Part shown: positions 9,341 through 16,270 of the stretch, piece by piece
Numbering within the stretch: position 1 is the stretch's first letter
How the letters are laid out: each line of letters starts with the position of its first letter
From: Pedobacter caeni
Lineage (GTDB): Bacteria > Bacteroidota > Bacteroidia > Sphingobacteriales > Sphingobacteriaceae
DNA: 64,000 nt
Assembly (NCBI RefSeq): GCF_900129215.1
Contig: NZ_FQUQ01000004.1
Span: 434,001-498,000, forward strand
Direction: 5' to 3'
The notes under the pieces: model-generated
Told to the model about the DNA's origin: nothing
What the model saw: the letters and a program-made list of their open reading frames with translations, nothing else
Databases searched by the model: none
Position numbers and translations under genes: made by a program

Positions 9341-9664
9341 CTACTCATTCAAGCCATTAATAAAATGCATCATACTTTTCTTTCCTTTGGCATTTAAAGG
9401 TTCCTGAACCTGATTCCATTTCTTCAGTAAAGGTTCCAGTAAAACTCCGGAAACTACATCGTATTCAAGATCAGTAGTTACGATAAAATAGTATTTTGTC
9501 CTTTCTTCCAGCGCATTTGCCAACTGCTTGTCCCATACCAGACTCGCCAGTTCAGCCCTTTTCTGGTCAATGTGTTTTGTACTGCAGAAATACACGATCT
9601 GTTCTGGTTTAAGCACAGACAAATCAATTGTTGTTAATTTTGGTTTTTTACTAAATCCTATCAT
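9341..9664 (-). CDS. Phage element protein of unknown function (107 aa)
   Basis: This 107-residue protein starts MIGFSKKPKLTTIDLSVLKP. It has mixed charged and hydrophobic sequence with a possible short strand (TKYYFIVTTDLEYDVVSGVL, about 57-76) and no membrane segment or known motif. It is the last gene of the block that precedes the tail module and is 36 bp from the gene before it, so it is probably co-transcribed. No function is proposed. In a complete prophage this interval would hold head genes; nothing in this protein suggests a head or terminase role. Confidence 0.6.
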   Translation of the reverse strand: MIGFSKKPKLTTIDLSVLKPEQIVYFCSTKHIDQKRAELASLVWDKQLANALEERTKYYFIVTTDLEYDVVSGVLLEPLLKKWNQVQEPLNAKGKKSMMHFINGLNE

Positions 9665-9699
9665 GATACCTGTTGTTATTTGTTTATAATTCTACTTGT

Positions 9700-10158
9700 T
9701 TATTCAAAAAAGCCATGTTCCCTGCGAATCAGGTCATAGAGCCGATACACTTCTTCTCTAAACTCTTCATAGGCTTTAAAAGCAACGATCACACCTGGGG
9801 TCGACATGCTCAGGACTTCCTGTGAGGTACCGATCAACATAGAAGCCTGCTTCATAATACCAGGCACTGTGTTTCTCCGAACCAGCTGCATGATTTTTTC
9901 CGGATCGTAAAACAAAAGCAATACGGCCACCAGCAAATCTCTTTTATAAGTAATGTTGGCCCTTCCTTTCCCATTGGTCCAGTTGTCCGTTTTCACCTGC
10001 TTTTCTCTTTTAAAAGTGCTGATGATCTTTTCAATATTCGAAAGGTCAGTTAGCTGTGCCCTCGGTAAAGTATCTTTTATTTTTCTGGTGATGATTTGTG
10101 CGATTTCCGGATACTCTTTTCGTAAAACGGAGATCATTAAGTTTGAGCTGTATTCCAT
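9700..10158 (-). CDS. Phage element protein of unknown function (152 aa)
   Basis: This 152-residue, mainly helical protein starts MEYSSNLMISVLRKEYPEIA and ends YRLYDLIRREHGFFE. A segment near residues 53-85 (TNGKGRANITYKRDLLVAVL) is the most distinctive part. No signal peptide, transmembrane segment or catalytic motif was recognised. It lies in the leftward operon between the replication-like genes and the tail module. A regulatory or DNA-associated role is possible from composition but is not supported by a motif. Confidence 0.6.
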   Translation of the reverse strand: MEYSSNLMISVLRKEYPEIAQIITRKIKDTLPRAQLTDLSNIEKIISTFKREKQVKTDNWTNGKGRANITYKRDLLVAVLLLFYDPEKIMQLVRRNTVPGIMKQASMLIGTSQEVLSMSTPGVIVAFKAYEEFREEVYRLYDLIRREHGFFE

Positions 10159-10230
10159 AGCAATCTATTGAGCTAAAATATTTGTGCTTCATAGTTGTAT
10201 TCAGCACAAAAAGGGTGAGTAAAAAATGTA

Positions 10231-10473
10231 TTAATAAGCCTGTCTGACTTCAAAAGCCCGGTAAGTAGCCATGTTTGCATCCGAGATGATGGTAAGATGG
10301 AGGCCCAGACTCAGAACCAGTGCTTTTGCCGTAGCCACATTGGACTCCAGATCAGGTTGCCCGCGGACTTCAATTCCGTTTTTCAGCCTTTTGTATTTGC
10401 TGGGTTCGAAAAGCAGAATGAATTTTTCCAGATCATCTCTTTCTGTTGTAAGTATTGTGGTTTCAATTTTCAT
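10231..10473 (-). CDS. Small phage element protein (80 aa)
   Basis: This 80-residue protein starts MKIETTILTTERDDLEKFI and ends ISDANMATYRAFEVRQAY. It begins 11 bp inside the end of the preceding gene, so translation of the two is likely coupled. No domain was recognised. Such compact, overlapping genes are typical of phage early operons. Confidence 0.6.
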   Translation of the reverse strand: MKIETTILTTERDDLEKFILLFEPSKYKRLKNGIEVRGQPDLESNVATAKALVLSLGLHLTIISDANMATYRAFEVRQAY

Positions 10474-11326
10474 GTTTTGTTTTATTTAAAGTGATAAACA
10501 TAGTCCGCCGTTCTTCTATCAAAACCTCCAGGTCCAGCTCCTCCATCACGACCGACTTAAAGAATGCGGAAAGCGCAAATCGCTTCGACATGCTCCGTAT
10601 CATGTCTACCGCAGAGCGGTCTTGAAGTGCGTTTAATTTCCGTTGTATTTCCTCCCTTTTTATCCTTGATCCGGTACTGATCAATTGTTGATTAAGCATC
10701 CGGGTCAAATAAAGGCAAGCCTCCTCAACAAATTCCCACTTTTCAGCAGCACTAAAGGAAATGAGACCAAGGCCATCCAAAAAGCCATACACGACAGCCC
10801 CTGAGATCATCTCTTTCCCAGACTGAAGTTCATTAAATGCATTGAGCGCATTCTTTTTAGCCACTCCAAATTGGGTCATCAGGTCTGGCACCTTATTTTT
10901 GTTCGGAATCAAAACTTCTTTAGCCAATTGCTCCCGGGCTTCACTATTTAGATGGGCTTCAATGAACTTTTCAAAAGACACCACACTAAGCCCATAAAAT
11001 GTACCGTACTTTTCTCTGATCCCGTTCGAAAAGGCCAAAGGGATTTCATGTAATCTGATAGAAGGGAATTTTCTGGGAATACTATCCGCAAGCTCATTCG
11101 CCAGGTAATCTTTGTCCTTCTGTGGAGGCTGTTCCCTTCCCAAATCTGTGTAGGATTTAGCCAAAGACATCAGAATGACCTGAAAGATCTCCTGATCTTT
11201 ATGGTTTCTAATCGACGGCAGTACCAAAGGATTTCCCTTCATTATTGCAGTCTTTACTTCTGTTGCCCCCTGCATCATTTCTCCTGCTGCAGTAAGTTCA
11301 GTTACAATTGTTAATAATGGTCTCAT
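10463..11326 (-). CDS. Phage replication-module protein of unknown function
   Basis: The start at 11326 (MRPLLTIVTELTAAGEM) is preferred over an ATG 33 bp upstream because it directly follows the stop of the preceding replication gene, avoiding a 31-bp overlap. The resulting 287-residue protein is soluble and helical. A central segment reads HEIPLAFSNGIREKYGTFYG (about residues 94-113), a pattern I associate with proteins next to replication initiators in Bacteroidota phages and mobile elements. No ATPase or nuclease motif was seen. A helicase-loader or accessory role is an inference from the position after the initiator-like gene. Confidence 0.55.
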   Translation of the reverse strand: MRPLLTIVTELTAAGEMMQGATEVKTAIMKGNPLVLPSIRNHKDQEIFQVILMSLAKSYTDLGREQPPQKDKDYLANELADSIPRKFPSIRLHEIPLAFSNGIREKYGTFYGLSVVSFEKFIEAHLNSEAREQLAKEVLIPNKNKVPDLMTQFGVAKKNALNAFNELQSGKEMISGAVVYGFLDGLGLISFSAAEKWEFVEEACLYLTRMLNQQLISTGSRIKREEIQRKLNALQDRSAVDMIRSMSKRFALSAFFKSVVMEELDLEVLIEERRTMFITLNKTKHEN

Positions 11327-11328
11327 GA

Positions 11329-12177
11329 TTAAAGTGTCCTCCTTTCTATGTTTCCCCATTCCATAGCAGCTTCAACTCCTCTGGATGAGGTATAAATCAT
11401 CTTTTCCTTTTTGACAGATTTCTTTCCCTGTTCTACTTCCAGTTTCATAATCCAGTTCTCTCCATTCCAGGCACCGTCCTGAAAAAGCTGCTCATCTGTA
11501 CCTAAAAACTTTTTGAAGGAATGAGGGAAGCTGTCGTTAATGGTCTTAAATGCAACATAAGCATCAAACTGTTCTTCAAAATAGCCTACCCGACCAGATT
11601 GCTGAAGGCATTTTATGAAAACCGAAACTGCTCTTAGTTTATCAAAATTAGCCAGCTCATTAAAGCCAAAGTATTTCATAATCTTATCTCTTAAATCAAG
11701 GTTCATTTCAAGATGGGGAGCTTTCCCTTCTACTTTCCCTTCCTCATCCAGTTCCTCTTCCTTTCCCTTCCTTTCCTGTACACCTGGTTGTTTCCCTGGC
11801 GTTTCTCCATTCAACCCCGCTCCATCCAAATCCGGCTCAGCGGGAAACTTTTCCCCTTCGGTTAATTCCTTCCCGGTTATCCGCTGATGATCCCTGAATG
11901 TCGGAACAACGCCATACCTGCAGCCATCCACCTCATAAGACCTGATGAAACCATTCTTTTCCAATACTTCCAGGCTCTCCTGCATATTGTAATCCAGAAA
12001 AGGCAAAATATCCAGCTTCATAGAGCGGGGTTTGTATTCAAACCTTCCCTTACTATCTGCCAGCATCCATAACCCCATAAACACGATCATAATATACTTT
12101 CCTGGGTTTTCATACTCCAGGTCCTGTAGTTTTTCATGTCTTAAAAAAGCGGGCTTAACAGTTCTTATCCTTGCCAA
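11329..12177 (-). CDS. Phage replication initiator-like protein (O/DnaD type N-terminus)
   Basis: The N-terminus MARIRTVKPAFLRHEKLQDL is the hallmark of phage replication proteins related to lambda O or DnaD, which carry a winged-helix domain over the first 110 residues. A low-complexity linker rich in Gly, Glu and Lys (about 120-165) separates it from a helical C-terminal domain. No ATG is present: the frame opens with TTG at 12186, and I chose the second TTG at 12177 because it gives the family's usual MARIRT start. It would bind the element's origin and recruit the replisome. The C-terminal part is not diagnostic. Confidence 0.65.
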   Translation of the reverse strand: MARIRTVKPAFLRHEKLQDLEYENPGKYIMIVFMGLWMLADSKGRFEYKPRSMKLDILPFLDYNMQESLEVLEKNGFIRSYEVDGCRYGVVPTFRDHQRITGKELTEGEKFPAEPDLDGAGLNGETPGKQPGVQERKGKEEELDEEGKVEGKAPHLEMNLDLRDKIMKYFGFNELANFDKLRAVSVFIKCLQQSGRVGYFEEQFDAYVAFKTINDSFPHSFKKFLGTDEQLFQDGAWNGENWIMKLEVEQGKKSVKKEKMIYTSSRGVEAAMEWGNIERRTL

Positions 12178-12211
12178 TGTGATCAATTTATAGTGTAAAA
12201 ATTAAAATAAG

Positions 12212-12418
12212 TCAGTCCGGAATCTCGTGGCCGGGGCAGCCCTTGAAAGGACAAAAACCCTGACACCCAAAGGCACCTGACCATAACTCCCCATTCTTTA
12301 TCCTGATCCGCAGCTGATCCCGTATTTCAGATACCACTCCTCCAAATATGGATTGTAAAGCATCGTCAGTACATCCCAGCAGCTGCGTAATCGGAATATC
12401 TATATGATTCTTTTTCAT
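12212..12418 (-). CDS. Small cysteine-rich early protein
   Basis: This 68-residue protein ends in a cysteine/glycine cluster, FGCQGFCPFKGCPGHEIPD, which could bind a metal. The first 45 residues are helical and charged. It lies between a 48-residue coiled protein and the replication initiator in the leftward early operon. The family was not recognised; a small DNA-binding or regulatory role is only a guess. Confidence 0.55.
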   Translation of the reverse strand: MKKNHIDIPITQLLGCTDDALQSIFGGVVSEIRDQLRIRIKNGELWSGAFGCQGFCPFKGCPGHEIPD

Positions 12419-12432
12419 CTGATGATTTCCGA

Positions 12433-12579
12433 CTAGTTTTCCAAACGCAGTTCAACCTTAATATTCGTTAAACCTAACTTTTCGTTCATAAGATCGTTTT
12501 TAAGAACTTCTTCCAAAAGCAGCTTCTCCAGAATTTCAATTCTCTGCCTTAATGCCTTTACTATTTTCCTGTCTTCCAT
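12433..12579 (-). CDS. Very small helical protein (48 aa), first gene of the leftward operon
   Basis: A 48-residue frame starts at ATG 12579 (MEDRKIVKALRQRIEILEKL) and stops at 12433. The regular spacing of Leu/Ile predicts one amphipathic helix or short coiled coil. It sits 14 bp before the cysteine-rich gene and about 155 bp after the proposed leftward start site, so it would be the first protein made when the repressor is lifted. Codon use resembles its neighbours. Function unknown. Confidence 0.55.
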   Translation of the reverse strand: MEDRKIVKALRQRIEILEKLLLEEVLKNDLMNEKLGLTNIKVELRLEN

Positions 12580-12695
12580 ACTTATAAAATTATAATCATC
12601 TAATAATCAACACAAAAAGAGCCAATCAATTCCTATACAATTCAACTCAGCTTGTTTAATCAGGTCAGTTCCAATTGATAAATATTTACTATTAA

Positions 12696-12726
12696 TTTGG
12701 AATGTGATTCTTAAAATATATATTTG
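12696..12726 (+). promoter_or_regulatory. Candidate rightward promoter for the repressor operon
   Basis: TTTG at 12696-12699 and TATATTTG at 12719-12726 match the Bacteroidota promoter consensus TTTG / TAnnTTTG with 19 bp between the boxes. Transcription would begin near 12733 and cross the operator region before reaching the GTG start of the repressor at 12815. Confidence 0.5.
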
Positions 12727-12741
12727 CTGAACTATACAGAA

Positions 12742-12774
12742 CAAATATAGTTCGTATTTACGAACTATTACAAA
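12742..12774 (-). promoter_or_regulatory. Candidate leftward promoter for the phage early operon
   Basis: On the minus strand, TTTG (12774-12771) and TATATTTG (12749-12742) lie 21 bp apart, matching the Bacteroidota consensus. The 22-bp operator palindrome lies between and over these boxes, so repressor binding would block the promoter directly. Transcription would begin near 12735 and run over the rightward promoter boxes. Confidence 0.5.
12747..12768. promoter_or_regulatory. 22-bp perfect palindrome, probable repressor operator
   Basis: ATAGTTCGTA-TT-TACGAACTAT is a perfect 10-2-10 palindrome. Extra half-sites are nearby: GAACTAT at 12729-12735 and TATTCGTA at 12779-12786. The arrangement of one full site with flanking half-sites resembles cooperative operators of CI-type repressors. 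Confidence 0.7.
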
Positions 12775-12814
12775 CAACTATTCGTAAATCAAGACATTTA
12801 AATCATAACGTATT

Positions 12815-13597
12815 GTGAATCAAGAAGAAAAATATTCACAAAAATTCCAGAGGCTTAGAGAAATTATCAGTTTCTTTAAATTTAAGAACGATACAGAGTT
12901 TGCAAAAGCAATTAACATGTCCAAATCTTACGTCTCGGAAATTTTGAAAAGTGAAAAGGCACCCAAGACCATGGGACAGAAACTGGAAGATCATCTTCGC
13001 GTTTCAAGGAAGTGGTATGAAGATGGAGAAGGAGAAATGCTGTTGGAACAGGCTGCAGCTCAAAAAGCAAACAGTACTTCATTAGGCGAGATCCATTACC
13101 CGCTGGAAGTAGGAGACTCCCCTTTCATAGACCTTGGAGAGGGAAAATATATAATGGTAGTTCCATTAGTTAATGAATATGCATATGCCGGGTATTTACC
13201 AGGCTACAGAGATCCCGAATATTTAGAAGAATTACCAAAGCATACAATTATTGTGGACAAACATCATAAAGGGCAGTACAGGGCTTTTGAAATCGTTGGA
13301 GACAGCATGGACGACAATACCAAGGAAAGCATCAGCGATGGCAGCATTGCTACCGGAAGAGAAATCCAGCAACATTTATGGACCAGCAAGTTTCACACCC
13401 ACAGGTTCAAAGATTACATCATCGTTCACAAGAAACACGGCATTATCGCAAAGAGAATTACCCATCACGATACAGACACCGGTGTAATTACCTGCCATTC
13501 GTTAAACCCCGATAAAATCAGGTATCCTGATTTTGACATTCACCTGGATGATGTCAGACAGATGTTCAATATCGTGAATGTATTACAAAAAAGGTAA
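12815..13597 (+). CDS. CI-like repressor with HTH and S24 peptidase domains
   Basis: This 260-residue protein has an N-terminal Xre-type helix-turn-helix (about 12-65, with TEFAKAINMSKSYVSEILKS) and a C-terminal LexA/CI-type S24 domain (about 130-255). The S24 catalytic pair is visible as Ser in the EIVGDSMDD motif and Lys in GIIAKRI. Such repressors hold the lytic operon off and self-cleave when RecA is activated by DNA damage. Initiation is at GTG, 14 bp after a clustered set of operator half-sites. It is divergent from the leftward phage operon and 8 bp ahead of a second HTH gene. It is about 50 residues longer than lambda-type repressors, which is normal for Bacteroidota versions. Confidence 0.88.
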   Translation: MNQEEKYSQKFQRLREIISFFKFKNDTEFAKAINMSKSYVSEILKSEKAPKTMGQKLEDHLRVSRKWYEDGEGEMLLEQAAAQKANSTSLGEIHYPLEVGDSPFIDLGEGKYIMVVPLVNEYAYAGYLPGYRDPEYLEELPKHTIIVDKHHKGQYRAFEIVGDSMDDNTKESISDGSIATGREIQQHLWTSKFHTHRFKDYIIVHKKHGIIAKRITHHDTDTGVITCHSLNPDKIRYPDFDIHLDDVRQMFNIVNVLQKR

Positions 13598-13605
13598 AAA
13601 ACCAC

Positions 13606-13980
13606 ATGGCAGAACTCAAAGAAACAACAGAAGAAGCAGAGCGATTAAAAGTTTTCAGGAAAGCAGAGAAGATGGGCCAGGAGGAATTCGGAGAACAGCT
13701 TGGTCTTCATCACTCTGTAATCAGCAGGTATGAGAATAACCGCTTAAATATTCCAATCGATTTCGTAAAGAAACTCCATGAGGTTTTCAACATGTCTTTT
13801 GAATGGTTTTATACCGGAAAAGGCAATAGGAAATTCACTCCTGAAAAAGGAACACTGATCAAAGACATTAAAACACTGGAAACAAATCATAAAATTTTAA
13901 CAGAGCAGGTTTCGGCTTTGAAATCAGAATTACTAAAACTTCACAGGGAATTCCATGCTTTTAAAGCGGAAATAAAGTAA
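13606..13980 (+). CDS. Xre-family HTH protein with C-terminal coiled coil
   Basis: This 124-residue protein carries a helix-turn-helix (about 15-70, with GQEEFGEQLGLHHSVISRYE) followed by a predicted coiled coil (about 85-124, with heptads such as LETNHKILTEQVSALKSEL). The coiled coil suggests a dimer or partner-binding arm. It lies 8 bp after the CI-like repressor in the same operon and may act as a second regulator of the switch. It has no peptidase domain. Confidence 0.8.
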   Translation: MAELKETTEEAERLKVFRKAEKMGQEEFGEQLGLHHSVISRYENNRLNIPIDFVKKLHEVFNMSFEWFYTGKGNRKFTPEKGTLIKDIKTLETNHKILTEQVSALKSELLKLHREFHAFKAEIK

Positions 13981-13988
13981 ATTAGGGG

Positions 13989-14954
13989 ATGAAGAAATTC
14001 GTCCTCTTTCTCCTCATTTCTTCCTCGGTAATCCGGTCAAATGCCCAGGAAGAAATCAAAGGGTACAAGCAGTGCTTTGCCCTCGGTGATGATCATGGCA
14101 AAAGCATGATGATCTTAAGAGAATTTGAAAAATCGGGAAAGTCATGCTATCTGGCTGTAGACCCTGTAAGCCTGGAAACAAAAATCATCAGCGCCGGAGA
14201 AATCAAAACCAAACCGGCTTCCGATTGGCAGAACGCTGCTGAGCTTAAAAACAGCCCATACTTAAAAGCCATTCAAACAGCAAAACAACAATCCATTGCG
14301 CTTCAGGACGCCGGGATCAGCCATGGCTTTCCAAAAGAAAAAGGAATAACCCTAACCATAGACCTCTGTCCTTCTCATAAAGCCTTAGACAGGGTCATAT
14401 TCACTTCTTTAATTGCTGAATTTCAGAAAACAGAGAAACCGGTTCCCTTAGCTTTATCCATTACCGGCAAGTTTATGCTCAATCATGCTGCAGATATCGA
14501 ATGGCTAAAAGGACTGGAGAAATCCGGAGATCTAAACATCACCTGGACCAATCACACCTTTAACCACCACTACGATCCCAAGATCCCCTTGAACTCGAAC
14601 TTTCTGCTGGAACCAGGGACCAGCATCAATTATGAAATCCTGGCAACAGAAGTCATGATGATTCAAAAAGGACTAGTACCTTCCATTTTCTTCCGCTTTC
14701 CGGGATTGGTATCAGACCAAAAACTTGTCGATGAAGTGTTAACTTATGGCCTCATTCCGATAGGAACTGATGCATGGCTGGCAAAAGGTCAGAAAACACA
14801 TTCTGGCAGTATTGTTTTAATACATGGGAACGGCAATGAGCCAACGGGCGTACAGGATTTCATTCAGTTGTTAAAGACGGAAAAACAATCTGTAGTAAAC
14901 AAACAATGGTTATTATACGACCTGAGAGAAAGCATTAAAGACGAATTCAAATAA
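13989..14954 (+). CDS. Secreted polysaccharide deacetylase (NodB-type)
   Basis: A signal peptide (MKKFVLFLLISSSVIRSNA) is followed by a NodB-homology domain. The expected deacetylase motifs are visible: motif 1 as LTIDLCPS (metal-binding Asp), motif 2 as NHTFNHH (histidine pair), and motif 3 as FRFPG. The family removes acetyl groups from peptidoglycan or other polysaccharides. The gene starts 8 bp after the second HTH gene, so it appears to belong to the lysogeny operon and could be a cell-surface-modifying cargo gene. The substrate cannot be read from sequence. Alternatively the element ends at 13980 and this is a chromosomal gene. Confidence 0.8.
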   Translation: MKKFVLFLLISSSVIRSNAQEEIKGYKQCFALGDDHGKSMMILREFEKSGKSCYLAVDPVSLETKIISAGEIKTKPASDWQNAAELKNSPYLKAIQTAKQQSIALQDAGISHGFPKEKGITLTIDLCPSHKALDRVIFTSLIAEFQKTEKPVPLALSITGKFMLNHAADIEWLKGLEKSGDLNITWTNHTFNHHYDPKIPLNSNFLLEPGTSINYEILATEVMMIQKGLVPSIFFRFPGLVSDQKLVDEVLTYGLIPIGTDAWLAKGQKTHSGSIVLIHGNGNEPTGVQDFIQLLKTEKQSVVNKQWLLYDLRESIKDEFK

Positions 14955-15057
14955 CTTACCGGAGCCTTATGTTTAGAACAAATGACCGCTGGGAGAAGCA
15001 GTAGCATTTTGAATTAAATCTATCTTTCTCATAATTAAAGGTAAATATAAAATCAAC

Positions 15058-15122
15058 CTTGGGCACTTACGATTTTCAACTTCACCCCACCGATCAACGG
15101 CTCCCTATCCTTATAAATCATC
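15058..15122 (-). repeat. Remnant copy of the 3' end of the adjacent SelW-fusion gene
   Basis: Just after the stop of the SelW-fusion gene, a segment reads MIYKDREPLIGGVKLK in another frame, closely matching MIYKDKVTLDRWDEIE inside the gene (DNA at about 15201-15262). The stretch CCCACCGATCAA is identical in both. It looks like the leftover of a tandem paralogue lost by deletion. Confidence 0.5.
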
Positions 15123-15824
15123 AGCTATTTCACCGTTTAGTGGCGGAGTTAAAAGAAAATCTCTATAGACCTCTACGATTCGTTTAAAGTCAGGTGTAGG
15201 CATAGAAACTTCAATTTCGTCCCACCGATCAAGAGTTACTTTATCTTTATAAATCATCACATTAATTCCCTCAGTCCCGGTTTCAATCTGAGTACTCGCT
15301 CCGCTCAACACCTCCTCAATCTTAGGAAGAATGGAATCAGTAAATTTATAAATGTTACATTCGTTTAAAAACGCATCTAAATACGCAATATCACTAATGG
15401 CATTTTTTCGGATTGTACAATCTTGACGGACTTTAATTTGAAACCGCAGGTTATATTTCTCTAATCCCTTAATATTTGCTTTTATTTCTTTTACATCAGA
15501 ATGGCCCGGACTTTTATCCGGAGTAATCACATCACGTTTTTCCTTTATATCAGAATGGCCCAGACTCTTATCCGGACTAACCACATCACGAACAATCTGT
15601 TTTAATTCCTTGATTTCAGGAAAGCGCCCTTCTTCTTTTCTATCAAACACCACCATTCCACCTATGGTAATGGTATAAGCCCCTCCTATTTCACTAGGCT
15701 TAAGCAAAACCCCATAAATCTCATCAGTAAATGTACTTAACAACTCCTGCGCCATATATGCAGCTCTAAGCATCCAACCACATTTAGGGCAATATTCAAT
15801 GACAACGGTAGGATTCAAGTTCAT
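15111..15824 (-). CDS. SelW/Rdx-family protein fused to an unknown C-terminal domain
   Basis: Residues 1-92 match the SelT/SelW/SelH (Rdx) family: strand, CxxC redox motif at Cys12-Cys15 (YCPKCGWMLR), then QELLSTF, then FPEIKELKQIVRD and the usual ending PDKSLGHSD. Normal family members stop here at about 95-100 residues. In this protein the ending is repeated once (18-residue period) and followed by about 120 residues of unrecognised sequence with ISDIAYLDAFLN and VMIYKDKVTL. The Rdx part is a thioredoxin-like redox protein with cysteine instead of selenocysteine. The C-terminal part could be an immunity-type or other small domain joined by recombination. It is monocistronic or paired with the unknown gene 32 bp upstream. 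Confidence 0.75.
   Translation of the reverse strand: MNLNPTVVIEYCPKCGWMLRAAYMAQELLSTFTDEIYGVLLKPSEIGGAYTITIGGMVVFDRKEEGRFPEIKELKQIVRDVVSPDKSLGHSDIKEKRDVITPDKSPGHSDVKEIKANIKGLEKYNLRFQIKVRQDCTIRKNAISDIAYLDAFLNECNIYKFTDSILPKIEEVLSGASTQIETGTEGINVMIYKDKVTLDRWDEIEVSMPTPDFKRIVEVYRDFLLTPPLNGEIADDL
15483..15590 (-). repeat. Two 54-nt tandem repeats inside the SelW-fusion gene
   Basis: Residues 79-96 (RDVVSPDKSLGHSDIKEK) and 97-114 (RDVITPDKSPGHSDVKEI) are tandem copies of the SelW C-terminal peptide. The DNA copies differ at several sites, so the duplication is not very recent. Confidence 0.85.
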
Positions 15825-15856
15825 GGTGAAAAATATTTATGATAAAAATAACAACA

Positions 15857-16222
15857 TTAGTCTTGTGTAATAAACAATTTGTTTCCTTTTTCTATAGCAG
15901 AGCAACTCATTTCAATCAAAGCCTCCAGCCCAGTCTGCTCTTCGACATTGGAAAGAGGGGCAATCGCTTTTAATTGATCATAAAATTCGGGAATTCTCTT
16001 GCATTCCCATGGCTGGTGATCCTCATGCCAGCCTTCCAAGTAAAAGTAGCTAAACATAACACTTTCAGGGTGATATTCACCTAAAGGTATGTTTGATAAG
16101 ATCTCATCAAAACGAAAATGCAACATTCGCAATTCAAACAGCACTATTCCATCCAATGTTTTTTCCTCAACAACAATCTCTCCATAGCCCTCGTAGCCTT
16201 TATAAAGGTCAATATTCTTCAT
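15857..16222 (-). CDS. Hypothetical protein (121 aa)
   Basis: This 121-residue soluble protein has no signal peptide or membrane segment. Notable stretches are LFELRMLHFRFDEIL (about 29-43) and FYLEGWHEDHQPWECKR (about 60-76). It is 32 bp upstream of the SelW-fusion gene on the same strand and may share its transcript. The family was not recognised. The size and acidic composition would suit an immunity-type protein, but no toxin partner is visible. Confidence 0.6.
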   Translation of the reverse strand: MKNIDLYKGYEGYGEIVVEEKTLDGIVLFELRMLHFRFDEILSNIPLGEYHPESVMFSYFYLEGWHEDHQPWECKRIPEFYDQLKAIAPLSNVEEQTGLEALIEMSCSAIEKGNKLFITQD

Positions 16223-16270
16223 ATTCTAACCATGTTTTAAAACAAATTATGGTTTAACATATTTACAATA

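Noticed and set aside
13981..15057. Searched for an attachment site, tRNA or integrase marking the right end of the phage element
   Set aside because: No tRNA-like sequence, integrase or matching direct repeat was seen, and the left end lies outside the window, so no boundary can be assigned.
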